From: Fibrobacterota bacterium
GTDB lineage: Bacteria; Fibrobacterota; Chitinivibrionia; Chitinivibrionales; Chitinispirillaceae
Assembly (NCBI GenBank): GCA_023436145.1
Contig: JAEZKP010000101.1
Coordinates: forward strand, 99,504 to 163,503
Reading direction: 5' to 3'
DNA: 64,000 bases
In this document: one piece after another, positions 17,482 through 25,563 of the stretch
Numbering within the stretch: position 1 is the first letter of the stretch
How the letters are laid out: every line of letters begins with the position of its first letter
Made by a program: the position numbers and the translations under genes
The notes under the pieces: model-generated
What the model was told of the DNA's origin: nothing
Database searches by the model: none
Seen by the model: the letters and a program-made list of their open reading frames with translations, nothing else

Positions 17482-18558
17482 TTAATTGTGATATAGAATT
17501 TCTTTGGCTTCGGCTAAAATCTTCGCCAATGGAAGTGAATTAGGACAGCGACTAGCACATAACCCACAGGAGATACACTTGTCCAAGCGTAATCCATCCT
17601 CCCATTGTTTCTCCTGAAATGATTTTTTAGCTTCTGTAATTCTCAAATATTTATAAGCATTCAAATAGGAAAGACTGGCCCCCACATTTATCCCCTGAGG
17701 ACATGGAGCACAATAACCGCAGGAAGTACAACGCGGTTCTTTTGTGTCCAGCATTGAGTCTACTTCCTGTAGAATCGCTTCGCTATCTCCACCACCCGCA
17801 GGTGTGGTTTTTTGAATCCAACTGGCATATTCGACCTCCTCCACAGTCCTGAACCCTATTAACACATGCACATCAGGCAGGGACATCAGATAACGTAAGG
17901 ACAGCTCCTTTAATTTCTCATTTGATGCCAGAAATCCACCAGCCAGAGGATTCATGGCTATCACTTTTATTCCGTTTTTTCTGCAGTATTCCAATACCGA
18001 CAACCTGGTTCGGTTTATCACATTCAACGGAATCGTTACTGTGCTGAATTTACCACTTTTTAAAAATTCGATAATAGTAGCGCTCTCAGCGTGGGTTGTA
18101 ATTCCCAGTTTGCTCCATTTTCCACTCATACTGGTCAGCCCATCATACCAACCCCCTGGAACGAATGCCTCATTAAATTGCTCCATAGTGTGAGTGGTCC
18201 AAAGATGATAATAATCAAAAGAAGTCAGTCCCTGCCTTCTCAAAGATTGATTAAAGACCTCAATCAGCTGCTGTTTTGTACGTACACCAAAACCTTGATC
18301 AGGTTTATAATCTCCCAGTTGCAACCCCCCGTTTCCCGGAGAACATTTTGCAGAAACCATGACCCTATCCCGGTAATCCTTAAAGTTAACCGCTTCTCCA
18401 ACCCAGGATTCAGAATTCTCACTTCCACTTTTATAACAATAACATGGTGAAGTGTCGATATAATTAAATCCGTTATCAATTGCTGCACGGATAGTGGATA
18501 CAGCTGAGAAACGGTCTTTAAAACGCATTGCTCCTATTATTATCTTACTCATTTGCAT
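17482..18558 (-). CDS. Aldo/keto reductase with C-terminal 4Fe-4S ferredoxin domain
   Basis: 358 residues. The N-terminal TIM-barrel (1-260) has AIDNGFNYIDTSPCY (catalytic-region Asp and Tyr), then SAKC, HLW and MNPLAGG. The C-terminus has two cysteine clusters: CTSCGYCAPCPQG (about 280) and CISCGLCASRCPN (about 335), each fitting one 4Fe-4S cluster. This two-part form is widespread in anaerobes and usually annotated as a predicted oxidoreductase of the aldo/keto reductase family. A second possible start, two codons in (MSKIIIGAMRF), is equally plausible. No operon partners. Confidence 0.92.
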   Translation of the reverse strand: MQMSKIIIGAMRFKDRFSAVSTIRAAIDNGFNYIDTSPCYCYKSGSENSESWVGEAVNFKDYRDRVMVSAKCSPGNGGLQLGDYKPDQGFGVRTKQQLIEVFNQSLRRQGLTSFDYYHLWTTHTMEQFNEAFVPGGWYDGLTSMSGKWSKLGITTHAESATIIEFLKSGKFSTVTIPLNVINRTRLSVLEYCRKNGIKVIAMNPLAGGFLASNEKLKELSLRYLMSLPDVHVLIGFRTVEEVEYASWIQKTTPAGGGDSEAILQEVDSMLDTKEPRCTSCGYCAPCPQGINVGASLSYLNAYKYLRITEAKKSFQEKQWEDGLRLDKCISCGLCASRCPNSLPLAKILAEAKEILYHN

Positions 18559-18989
18559 GTTTTTTGTAGCCCCCCTGATAAAAAAAGCATAACCTGAAGA
18601 TAAGAAAATTCCTAAATCGGACGGGTTCCTTGGTGATATTCACAAAGTGCCATTAAATTATCGGTTTTTGTAGTTTCTTTCGCTGTAACCTGCTACAGCG
18701 AACTGAACGCCATATCTGAAATAAAGTGATACGACTGAAAAAGCTGCAGATCTGGCAGGCAGGAAGAATAAAAGAAACCACGCCGTAAGATCATCGATTT
18801 AAGGAATATAGTTCTTTCGAAAAAAACATACCCCAAAATAGCTTTATTCGAAATGGAATCCAATTTATTACACTGATTCAGTAATTTGTTATTTGTAATA
18901 TAAGGCTACCGGTGCACCTTTTTACTTTACATTACATTTTCCATTGTACCACCGGAATTCTGATGAACATTACAAATCTAAAACAGCAA
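18559..18989. other. Intergenic region with a perfect inverted repeat
   Basis: 431 bases between the reductase and hydrolase genes (both minus). The inverted repeat TTCGCTGTA-ACCTGC-TACAGCGAA (18679-18702, 9-bp arms, 6-base loop) has no T-tract, so it looks more like an operator or small structured element than a terminator. It lies about 120 bases upstream of the reductase gene. Nothing else was recognised. Confidence 0.5.
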
Positions 18990-19853
18990 TTACTCAATAG
19001 CAGTAAAAACAAATCCATTCTCACCAGTTCTTACATATCCAATTCCGGGAAAGGGAATATGAATTCCTGCAACCGGTATATTCTCTTTAGCAAGTTTACT
19101 CAGAGTACTCTTTCTGACAGTTGCTGCTTTTTGCGGATCTTTATCATAAACAAGAGAATATTCGGGATAGGCAAACTGAATAGCCGCTATGTGTAGAAAA
19201 TCTCCAGCAATTAAGAGTTTTTGGCCACCTGATTCTATCATAAAACCTGAATGCCCGGGAGTGTGGCCACTTATATCTACCGCGATAATTCCATCCACAA
19301 TAGCATCTCCGTATTTAAATGCACCAGCCCTTTTTCCATATACCTTCAATATCTGGTTGGCTTTTAATAGGGGAGCTTTTAATTCCGGAGTCAATTTATC
19401 AAGTACAGTATCTTCAAACGCAGCTTTTTCCTCTGTAGAAAACAGTACTTTTGCCTTTGGAAAAACCGCCTGATCCTTATTAATCAGTCCGTTAACATGG
19501 TCAAAATGAGCGTGAGTGATAAGTATTAAATCAACATCTACAGGTGAAACACCAGCTTTTTTCAGTTTTTCCAAAACTTTTCCACTAACACCTGCATCTA
19601 CCAAAACGGTCTGTTTTCCAGTCCTGATGATAAATACGTTATTTGAACTCAACCCCTTCCCTTCAGGCATATTTTTTTTAATTATGTCCGGTTTCCCGTT
19701 TACAATTAGCCCACTGTTCATTTCTGAAGTGGTATCCTGTATTGCAATAACAGTGAAATCACCAACTTTCATCTCGTGATGTTCTGCTGAAGCAGCCTTG
19801 ATAACTGAAAAATAAACCAGTAGAGCAATTAAGATAGTTTTATTCCTGTTCAT
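18990..19853 (-). CDS. Secreted metallo-beta-lactamase-fold hydrolase
   Basis: 287 residues from the ATG at 19853, where AAAGGGAAAACA gives a ribosome site; the open frame continues upstream but without a signal. The signal peptide (ILIALLVYFSVIKAASA) sends it to the periplasm or outside. The zinc motif is ITHAHFDHVNG (HxHxDH), with DISGHTPGHSG and LIAGDFLH supplying further ligands. The layout resembles lactonase-like MBL proteins (YtnP/AiiA-like), but the substrate is not predictable. The mature start EHHEMKVGDFTVIAIQD is typical of this group. It lies alone. Confidence 0.87.
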   Translation of the reverse strand: MNRNKTILIALLVYFSVIKAASAEHHEMKVGDFTVIAIQDTTSEMNSGLIVNGKPDIIKKNMPEGKGLSSNNVFIIRTGKQTVLVDAGVSGKVLEKLKKAGVSPVDVDLILITHAHFDHVNGLINKDQAVFPKAKVLFSTEEKAAFEDTVLDKLTPELKAPLLKANQILKVYGKRAGAFKYGDAIVDGIIAVDISGHTPGHSGFMIESGGQKLLIAGDFLHIAAIQFAYPEYSLVYDKDPQKAATVRKSTLSKLAKENIPVAGIHIPFPGIGYVRTGENGFVFTAIE

Positions 19854-19980
19854 TGTTTTCCCTTTACTGTCTTGAATATTGAAAATAAGCGGCGAGACTT
19901 TAATTAACAAAAATAGCATATCCTGCCCTATGCAGGCAATATGCATTTACTTAGGTAACCATGATAATAATGAAAGACTT

Positions 19981-20607
19981 TTAGGGTATGAACAGTTCAG
20001 GTACAGTAATTTTTTTTCCAGGTATTATGACTATATCCTGAATCTCACTCAGTGCTTCTATCATCGGTTTGGCAGGAAAGGTACGTTTTACTATCCTTGC
20101 AGCCTGAATTTTATATTTTCCGCCAGGCAGAGAATTAAACTCAAAGGAACCAGCACTTTTAAGAAGAGTATAATAACCTGTTCCATAAATAAAGACCAGT
20201 ATCGTCCCATATTCATTTGAAATGACTTTTCCCTCAAGTGATCCTGGCAATTCGAGTTTGGCTTGCAAATTGGCATTCTGGTATCCTATAAGAACTGCAG
20301 ATCTGGAGTCTGTATTGTTTACCACTGTAACAGTAAAAGTATCCGCCTTTATGCCATCAAATGCATAATACCCATCTAAATCAGATGCTGTAGCGATTCC
20401 CAGTCCGGTATCGATATAGGGGATGTAATCTGTAGTAAACAGATAGATACTGGCAAAAGGTGGAGCTGTACCCTCCACTTTATCCATACAGACCACTACG
20501 GTAGCCCCATTAGTAGTTTCCACTCCGCATGTTTTTTGTGCGCAACGAAAATTTAACATTAATAAACTTGTAAATAAAACAATTGATAAAATCCTATTAT
20601 TAATCAT
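19981..20607 (-). CDS. Lipoprotein with carboxypeptidase-regulatory-like beta domains
   Basis: 208 residues. The signal peptide ends at a possible lipobox (LLMLNFRC), followed by QKTCGVETTNGATVVVC. Two beta-sandwich stretches resemble carboxypeptidase-regulatory/SdrD-B-like domains: 'IATASDLDGYYAFDGIKADTFTVTVV' (about 70-95) and 'SAGSFEFNSLPGGKYKIQAARIVKR' (about 150-175). The gene overlaps the upstream TIGR02147 regulator by 8 bases and must be co-expressed with it. Pairing of TIGR02147-type regulators with exported proteins suggests a linked pair, but the function is unknown. Confidence 0.8.
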   Translation of the reverse strand: MINNRILSIVLFTSLLMLNFRCAQKTCGVETTNGATVVVCMDKVEGTAPPFASIYLFTTDYIPYIDTGLGIATASDLDGYYAFDGIKADTFTVTVVNNTDSRSAVLIGYQNANLQAKLELPGSLEGKVISNEYGTILVFIYGTGYYTLLKSAGSFEFNSLPGGKYKIQAARIVKRTFPAKPMIEALSEIQDIVIIPGKKITVPELFIP

Positions 20608-21430
20608 TTTGACCCCGCACTGGTGTTCTGGTAAGCGGGAAGGCCTGAAAATTTATCTGATAAACATTTTCCGGTGCGGTTTCCAGAGCTTCAATTTTTC
20701 TTATCTTCTCACGTGCTTCCCGAATTATCTCAGTTACTTTCTGGAAACCCTCTTTGGAGAGACTTACAGATAAGGTCGAAATATCACGTTCATTTTTTGA
20801 AAAACGGTTTAGAGCCTCTGTACCAAGTGAACTCATCCTGGTCTGAAATGAGTGAATAGCAGCACTCTCCCATTTGTCACCAGTGGATAAAAAAGTGCCT
20901 GCAGAAACATAGCCCTCTTTATTCTTTTCAATTAATCCGGCTTTCTCCAGTATTTCAAGCGCCTGGAGTGTTTTTGTCTCGTTTACCGGCGGGTCAAGAT
21001 ACGCTCCAAGTTTCTGAGGTGAGGAAAAATCCGGCATGATTTTAACCAGCTCATAAATTGCTATATAATACCACTGTTCAAAAAGGTGAAACTTATCTTC
21101 AGGAATGCAGTGTTTCATCTGCTGCCTGAAAGTGAGCAGTTCATTATACAAAAGGTCTTTTTCTGTACTGGTGGAGGTATGCTGGAATTTAACAAGCAGC
21201 TGAAAATACTCTGCTTCACGGCGCCTCAAACCCAGCCATTCTGTGAATTTTGGCAGAAGCGCTGGTCCAATCCCCCTGGTGCCATTGAGAATCCGGGTAA
21301 AAGTGCCCGATGGTACACCACACTTCTCTGCTGCACAACGTGAGGAATAGGCATGGTTTTTTTTCTTCTTCTCCAAAAGAAAATCACAGATAAATTGCCG
21401 GTAACAGGTGTATGAATAAATAGCATTCAT
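20600..21430 (-). CDS. TIGR02147-family predicted transcriptional regulator
   Basis: 276 residues matching the Fibrobacter-type TIGR02147/DUF4423 pattern. It opens with IYSYTCYRQFICDFL, then a DNA-binding HTH (SSRCAAEKCGVPSGTFTRILNG, about 29-50), then LPKFTEWLGLRRREAEYFQLLVKF (about 59-82). A winged-helix-like stretch follows: ALEILEKAGLIEKNKEGYVSAG (about 155-177). The family is expanded in Fibrobacterota and a few deltaproteobacterial groups. It overlaps the downstream lipoprotein gene by 8 bases. Its targets are not visible here. Confidence 0.88.
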   Translation of the reverse strand: MNAIYSYTCYRQFICDFLLEKKKKNHAYSSRCAAEKCGVPSGTFTRILNGTRGIGPALLPKFTEWLGLRRREAEYFQLLVKFQHTSTSTEKDLLYNELLTFRQQMKHCIPEDKFHLFEQWYYIAIYELVKIMPDFSSPQKLGAYLDPPVNETKTLQALEILEKAGLIEKNKEGYVSAGTFLSTGDKWESAAIHSFQTRMSSLGTEALNRFSKNERDISTLSVSLSKEGFQKVTEIIREAREKIRKIEALETAPENVYQINFQAFPLTRTPVRGQND

Positions 21431-21442
21431 AAGTATCTGATC

Positions 21443-22069
21443 TCATTTTCTCTTGTATATTCTGTAGGGTACACCATCCCTGATCGCCTTTTTTTCAAAG
21501 CGGCTTACCATATGATATTGCATGCATCTTCCATTCAGTAAATAATATTCCTGCTGTCCTTCTGCTTTCTTTCTGAACTGTACGTGCCTGTTCAATACAG
21601 ATGTTCCAGTCAAAATTTTGGCATTAGACTTTTCCCCCTGAGTGTTTGTGAACTCTGCACTGAGAAGCTGAAATGTGGAATTATCCTGAACACCACTTAG
21701 CGGAAATTGGAGAATACCTATCGAAGTACTGTCGATGTTAACCTGACCGGTAACCGATATGAAAACAAAAAGCTGCCGGTTTTCCTTATCGATAGACGCT
21801 CCGACTGAAAAAGAGGAAACCGGAGAACCTATCAGAGCTTCTTCAATCTTAACTGCAGTGCTATAACGACAGACTATCTTTCCTTCACTTAATGATCCTA
21901 TCGAAACTCCATATATGGTGATGATACAGTTATTACCTTCTTTAACCATAGTCAATCCTACCCCGGGTTCTGCGGCCACCTGCATGGTCAGATACAGTAT
22001 GATAACCAAAAAACCCCGCCAGATATGGCAGGGATTAATATATTCTTTACTATAATTAATAGCCATCAT
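21443..22069 (-). CDS. Secreted beta-sandwich protein, cohesin-like, 5' end overlapped by a terminator
   Basis: 208 residues if the ATG at 22069 is used; this overlaps the serpin stop as ATGA. The signal-like segment GFLVIILYLTMQVAA precedes a beta-rich domain: EPGVGLTMVKEGNNCIITIYGVSIGSLSEGKIVCRYS. The pattern, with 'SIGILQFPLSG' near residue 120, resembles cohesin/dockerin-partner or Ig folds. A rho-independent terminator (22008-22033) lies inside the first 20 codons, so expression from the serpin promoter would be attenuated. A truncated copy of this gene's start lies beyond the second serpin. Function not known. Confidence 0.65.
   Translation of the reverse strand: MMAINYSKEYINPCHIWRGFLVIILYLTMQVAAEPGVGLTMVKEGNNCIITIYGVSIGSLSEGKIVCRYSTAVKIEEALIGSPVSSFSVGASIDKENRQLFVFISVTGQVNIDSTSIGILQFPLSGVQDNSTFQLLSAEFTNTQGEKSNAKILTGTSVLNRHVQFRKKAEGQQEYYLLNGRCMQYHMVSRFEKKAIRDGVPYRIYKRK
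22008..22033 (-). terminator. Rho-independent terminator downstream of serpin copy A, inside the next gene
   Basis: Read on the minus strand: CCCTGCCA-TATC-TGGCGGGG followed by TTTTTT. The 8-bp stem has one G-T pair and a 4-base loop. It falls about 35 bases after the serpin stop but within the first codons of the downstream frame. The same structure is kept at 23750-23775 after the second serpin. Confidence 0.85.
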
Positions 22070-23373
22070 TGCTCCACAGTGGGGTCCATTATCCGGCCCA
22101 TAAAAAGAATTGCACCGGTTTGGGTATCCCGTATAAAAAAGATGAATGGACGATCAGCCACAAACTCTGCAGTCGGATCTTGCGGTTGGTATTCCCATTT
22201 TAAAATGACACCAGTTGCCGCAGCAGCTTCCGTTCCTTCTTCGTCAACTTTTATAAATGCTTTGTGCAGGACATCACTTATCACCAGACGCTCATTGCTT
22301 ATACCTGAGAAGTCAGCAGACATCGTAAATGCTGCAGTCATCCCCATTTTTTGAAGAGCCTCTTTCAGAGAAACCGATGGGGTGGTAAATTGGAATCTGG
22401 GAATTTGCACAGTAATAACTGCTGTAGAATCGAGCCCATCAATAAGATTATTTATCACTTCAATTGACAGATTCTGCTCGAAATCTTTGAAAGTACCTGA
22501 GTCCGGAAGTATCAGATTCATAGCCAGGCGGTTACCTTTATATGGAAGCTCCAGTATACGGCATGATCCAGAATGATAATAAAGAACTTTCACGGGTTTA
22601 TCTTTGAGTTTCATCATGGGAACAGCCACGGTACTGCCATCCATACGGTTAAATTGCCGTTCCACGGTTAAGGTGGTGTCAAATTTAAGCAACCAGTCTG
22701 CCAGAAAATAAATTGCATTGGTTAAAACCAGTGCTGTGGAACTAGTAATTGATCCTTCAGGAAGAAGATCATTAATCCTTTGGTGGGTCTGCTCACTCAC
22801 CCACTCATTGATAATTATCCTGGAAGAATCCGGTTGTCCTTTAAAATTAAGTAAGTTAACTCCGGCATCATAGTGCCTTGATAGCAAATCAAGAAAAGTT
22901 ACCTGAAGCATTAATCCATTCTGTGCCCATATACTATTTACAATATTTAATTCCACATTTTCAGTGGCAACTGAGTGTGCCATAAGACTCTGATCCAGTC
23001 CGTTAATACCGGTATGGAAATCATCACCTTCCAAAGCTGATTGAAGTGCCATACGAATCTGCTCTTCTGTTTCACCCCTGGCACCTGCATCAGTCATTCC
23101 CAGTGCACTTGTAATACTATACGGCGAGAAAAATGTATTCTTATCCTTTTTGTCAAGCTCTGAAAACATCTTTATCGCAAACTGATTCATGCTGTTTGCC
23201 TGAGAAGAGACTCTGGGATCATCGGATGGGACTACTTCTCTGGAAATAAAATCGTGTTTTCTTACCGCAAAAGGTGGCTCGTTTTTCTGATGGATATTGT
23301 TATTGGAAACCGGATCATGATTGCAACCGGCTATAATTGCAGCACAGCTCAAACAAAAGAATCTGAATCTCAT
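22066..23373 (-). CDS. Serpin-family protease inhibitor lipoprotein, copy A
   Basis: 435 residues from the ATG at 23373, chosen because AGGAGG lies directly upstream and the lipobox (AAIIAGC17) starts the mature protein. The body is a full serpin: NIVNSIWAQNG, VLTNAIYFLADW (breach and shutter region), and LPYKGNRLAMNLILP. The reactive-centre hinge EEGTEAAAATGV (378-389) is followed by ILKWEYQPQDPTAEF, then the conserved FVADRPFIFFIRD. The alanine-rich hinge indicates an inhibitor. By alpha-1-antitrypsin spacing the P1 residue is near Glu/Trp. Lipidation implies an envelope guard against proteases. It is the older neighbour of a tandem copy. Confidence 0.95.
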   Translation of the reverse strand: MRFRFFCLSCAAIIAGCNHDPVSNNNIHQKNEPPFAVRKHDFISREVVPSDDPRVSSQANSMNQFAIKMFSELDKKDKNTFFSPYSITSALGMTDAGARGETEEQIRMALQSALEGDDFHTGINGLDQSLMAHSVATENVELNIVNSIWAQNGLMLQVTFLDLLSRHYDAGVNLLNFKGQPDSSRIIINEWVSEQTHQRINDLLPEGSITSSTALVLTNAIYFLADWLLKFDTTLTVERQFNRMDGSTVAVPMMKLKDKPVKVLYYHSGSCRILELPYKGNRLAMNLILPDSGTFKDFEQNLSIEVINNLIDGLDSTAVITVQIPRFQFTTPSVSLKEALQKMGMTAAFTMSADFSGISNERLVISDVLHKAFIKVDEEGTEAAAATGVILKWEYQPQDPTAEFVADRPFIFFIRDTQTGAILFMGRIMDPTVEQ

Positions 23374-23650
23374 AAGGCCTCCTGAAGAAGAGTATATACA
23401 AACCAGCATAACTATCTTTGTAATAATATAACATCAAAACAGAACAGAAGGAAGATATTGAAATATTGATTGCTTCCACTTCCCGGAAACATCAGCAATT
23501 GCTTAATTCATTGATTTATTTGCATAAATGGATTGTTTATTCCTTCTTTCCTAAGATATTTCTTTTAATTTTGGAAACATTTGTCTTTAATGCCAACTTA
23601 TAGTTTTTGTCATAATGAAAAAGTCAAATTACAAAGATCAAATAGATCTT

Positions 23651-23810
23651 CCATATATGGTGATGATACAGTTTTTACCGTTTTTTGCCATAGTCAATCC
23701 TACCCCGGGTTCCGCGGCAACCTGCATGGTCAGATACAATATAAAAACCAAAAAACCCCGCCAGATATGGCAGGGATTAAAATTTCCTCTCTGCAGATAT
23801 AAGGCATCAT
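23651..23810 (-). pseudogene. Truncated, frameshifted copy of the start of the cohesin-like gene
   Basis: This stretch matches 21909-22069, the first part of the gene downstream of serpin copy A. Here the frame opens MMPYICREEILIPAISGG and stops after about 25 codons, because a 1-base change shifts it ahead of the conserved ATCCCTGCCATATC. The rest of the gene is missing where the duplication ends. It marks the boundary of the tandem unit and still carries the terminator. Confidence 0.85.
23750..23775 (-). terminator. Rho-independent terminator after serpin copy B
   Basis: Same hairpin as at 22008-22033 (CCCTGCCA/TGGCGGGG) with a T-run on the minus strand. Here nothing functional lies beyond it, so it is a plain end for the copy B transcript. 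Confidence 0.85.
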
Positions 23811-25114
23811 TCTTCCACAGTGGGGTCCATTATCCGGCCCATAAAAAGAATTGCACCGGTTTGGGTATCCCGTATAAAAAAGATGAATGGACGATCGGCC
23901 ACAAACTCTGCTGGTGGTTTATTATATTCGGAAACCCTCCCAAAAATAACACCAGTTGCTGCAGCAGCTTCCGTTCCTTCTTCGTCAACTTTTATAAATG
24001 CTTTGTGCAGGACATCACTTATCACGAGACGCTCATTGCTTATACCTGAGAAGTCAGCAGACATCGAAAATGCTGCAGTCATCCCCATTTTTTTAAGAGC
24101 CTCTACCAGAGAAACCGATGGGGTGGTAAATTGGAATCTGGGAATTTGCACTGTAATAACTGATGTAGAATCGAGCCCATCGATAAGGTTATTTATCACT
24201 TCAATTGACAGATTCTGCTCGAAATCTTTGAAAGTACCCGAATCCGGAAGTATCAGATTCATAGCCAGGCGGTTACCTTTATATGGAAGCTCAAGTATAC
24301 GGCATGAACCGGAATTGTAATATAAAACTTTCACGGGTTTATCTTTGAGTTTCATCATGGGAACAGTCACTGTGCTGCCATCCATAAGGTTAAATTGACG
24401 CTCCATGGTTAAAGTGGCATCAAATTTAAGCAACCAGTCGGCCAGAAAATATATTGCATTGGTTAAAACCAGTACTGTGGAACTGGTAATTGATCCTTCC
24501 GGAAGAAGATCATTAATCCTTTGGTGGGTCTGCTCACTCACCCACTCATTGATAATTATCCTGGAAGAATCCGGTTGCTCACTAAAATTAAGTAAATTAA
24601 CTCCGGCATCATAGTGCCTTGAAAGCAAATCGAGAAAATTTACCTGAAGCATTAATCCATTCTGCGCCCATATACTATTTACAATACTCAATTCCAGATT
24701 TTCAGTGGCATCTGAGTGTGCCATAAGACTCTGATCCAGTCCGTTAATCCCGGCATGGAAATCATCACCTGCCAGAGTCGATTGAAGTGCCTTACGAATC
24801 TGCTCTTCTGTTTCACCTTTGGCACCTGCATCAGTCATTCCCAGTGCACTTGTAATACTGTACGGCGAGAAAAATATATTCTCACCTTTTTCATTAAGCT
24901 CTGAAAACATCTTTATTGCAAACTGATTCATGCTGTTTCCCTGAGAAGAGACTCTGGGATCATCTGAAGGAACTATTTCTCTGGAAACAAAATCGTGTTT
25001 TCTTATCGCAAAAGGCGCCTCGTTTTTCTGATGGATATTGTTATTGGAAACCGGATCATTATTACAACCGGCTATAAAAACAGCACAGCTCAAACACAAA
25101 AGTCTGAATCTCAT
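23807..25114 (-). CDS. Serpin-family protease inhibitor lipoprotein, copy B
   Basis: 435 residues with the same start logic as copy A (AGGAGG, ATG at 25114, lipobox AVFIAGC). It is nearly identical to copy A along the body, but the reactive-centre loop after EEGTEAAAATGV reads IFGRVSEYNKPPAEF instead of ILKWEYQPQDPTAEF, at the same length. By spacing, P2-P1-P1' are near Arg-Val-Ser, so this copy should trap a different protease from copy A. Concentrated change in the bait loop is the classic pattern of serpin diversification. Confidence 0.95.
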   Translation of the reverse strand: MRFRLLCLSCAVFIAGCNNDPVSNNNIHQKNEAPFAIRKHDFVSREIVPSDDPRVSSQGNSMNQFAIKMFSELNEKGENIFFSPYSITSALGMTDAGAKGETEEQIRKALQSTLAGDDFHAGINGLDQSLMAHSDATENLELSIVNSIWAQNGLMLQVNFLDLLSRHYDAGVNLLNFSEQPDSSRIIINEWVSEQTHQRINDLLPEGSITSSTVLVLTNAIYFLADWLLKFDATLTMERQFNLMDGSTVTVPMMKLKDKPVKVLYYNSGSCRILELPYKGNRLAMNLILPDSGTFKDFEQNLSIEVINNLIDGLDSTSVITVQIPRFQFTTPSVSLVEALKKMGMTAAFSMSADFSGISNERLVISDVLHKAFIKVDEEGTEAAAATGVIFGRVSEYNKPPAEFVADRPFIFFIRDTQTGAILFMGRIMDPTVEE

Positions 25115-25563
25115 AAGGCCTCCTGAAGAAGAGTATATACAAACCAGCATCACTATTTTTAGAATAATATAACACCAAAACAGAACAGAAGGAAGATGTG
25201 AAAATATTATCTGCTTCCACTTTCTGGAAGCATCAATAATTGCTTATTTCATTGATTTTTTGCTGGTTTCAGATTGTTTTTATTTTTTCCACTGAAGTAT
25301 TTCACCTGATTTTGGAAGCATATATCTTTATGCCAGCTATTAGTTTTTGTCATTATGAAAATGTTAATATAACAAAGATGAGACAGATCTATTTGCCTGA
25401 AGTCTACAAAGAGATGAATGGAGAAGCATTATCGAAAGAATTTACAACAAAGCTGCTGCCTGTTAGGTGAGATACTGTTAAAGAATAGAAACCATACATT
25501 CGATAAAGGCGGATTTGAAGGAAACCAGAGGGGCGTTCAGGAATTTAGCCCCTCCAATGGAAG
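25115..25563 (-). other. Intergenic region between the CBM21 gene and serpin copy B
   Basis: 449 bases; 25115-25392 is the duplicated serpin upstream region and should contain the copy B promoter. A hairpin with 7-bp arms (GAGGGGC/GCCCCTC, 25528-25554) follows the CBM21 gene but has a poor T-tract, so it is at best a weak terminator. No gene seen. Confidence 0.5.

Larger units (their letters stand above)
21909..25392 (-). repeat. Head-to-tail tandem duplication of a serpin unit, period about 1.74 kb
   Basis: Positions 21909-23650 and 23651-25392 align end to end. Both units contain the same upstream region (AAACCAGCAT, ACAGAACAGAAGGAAGAT, TAGTTTTTGTCAT), the whole serpin, the terminator, and the first 140 bases of the next gene. 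The offset is 1741-1742 bases throughout. Identity is highest in the serpin body and lower upstream. The junction at 23650 joins the upstream region of one unit to the truncated next gene of the other. Confidence 0.92.

Noticed and set aside
23615..24049. A 144-codon plus-strand open frame across the serpin copy B region
   Set aside because: It is antisense to a full serpin gene and to the duplicated remnant. A matching frame occurs opposite copy A only because the DNA is duplicated. No ribosome site.
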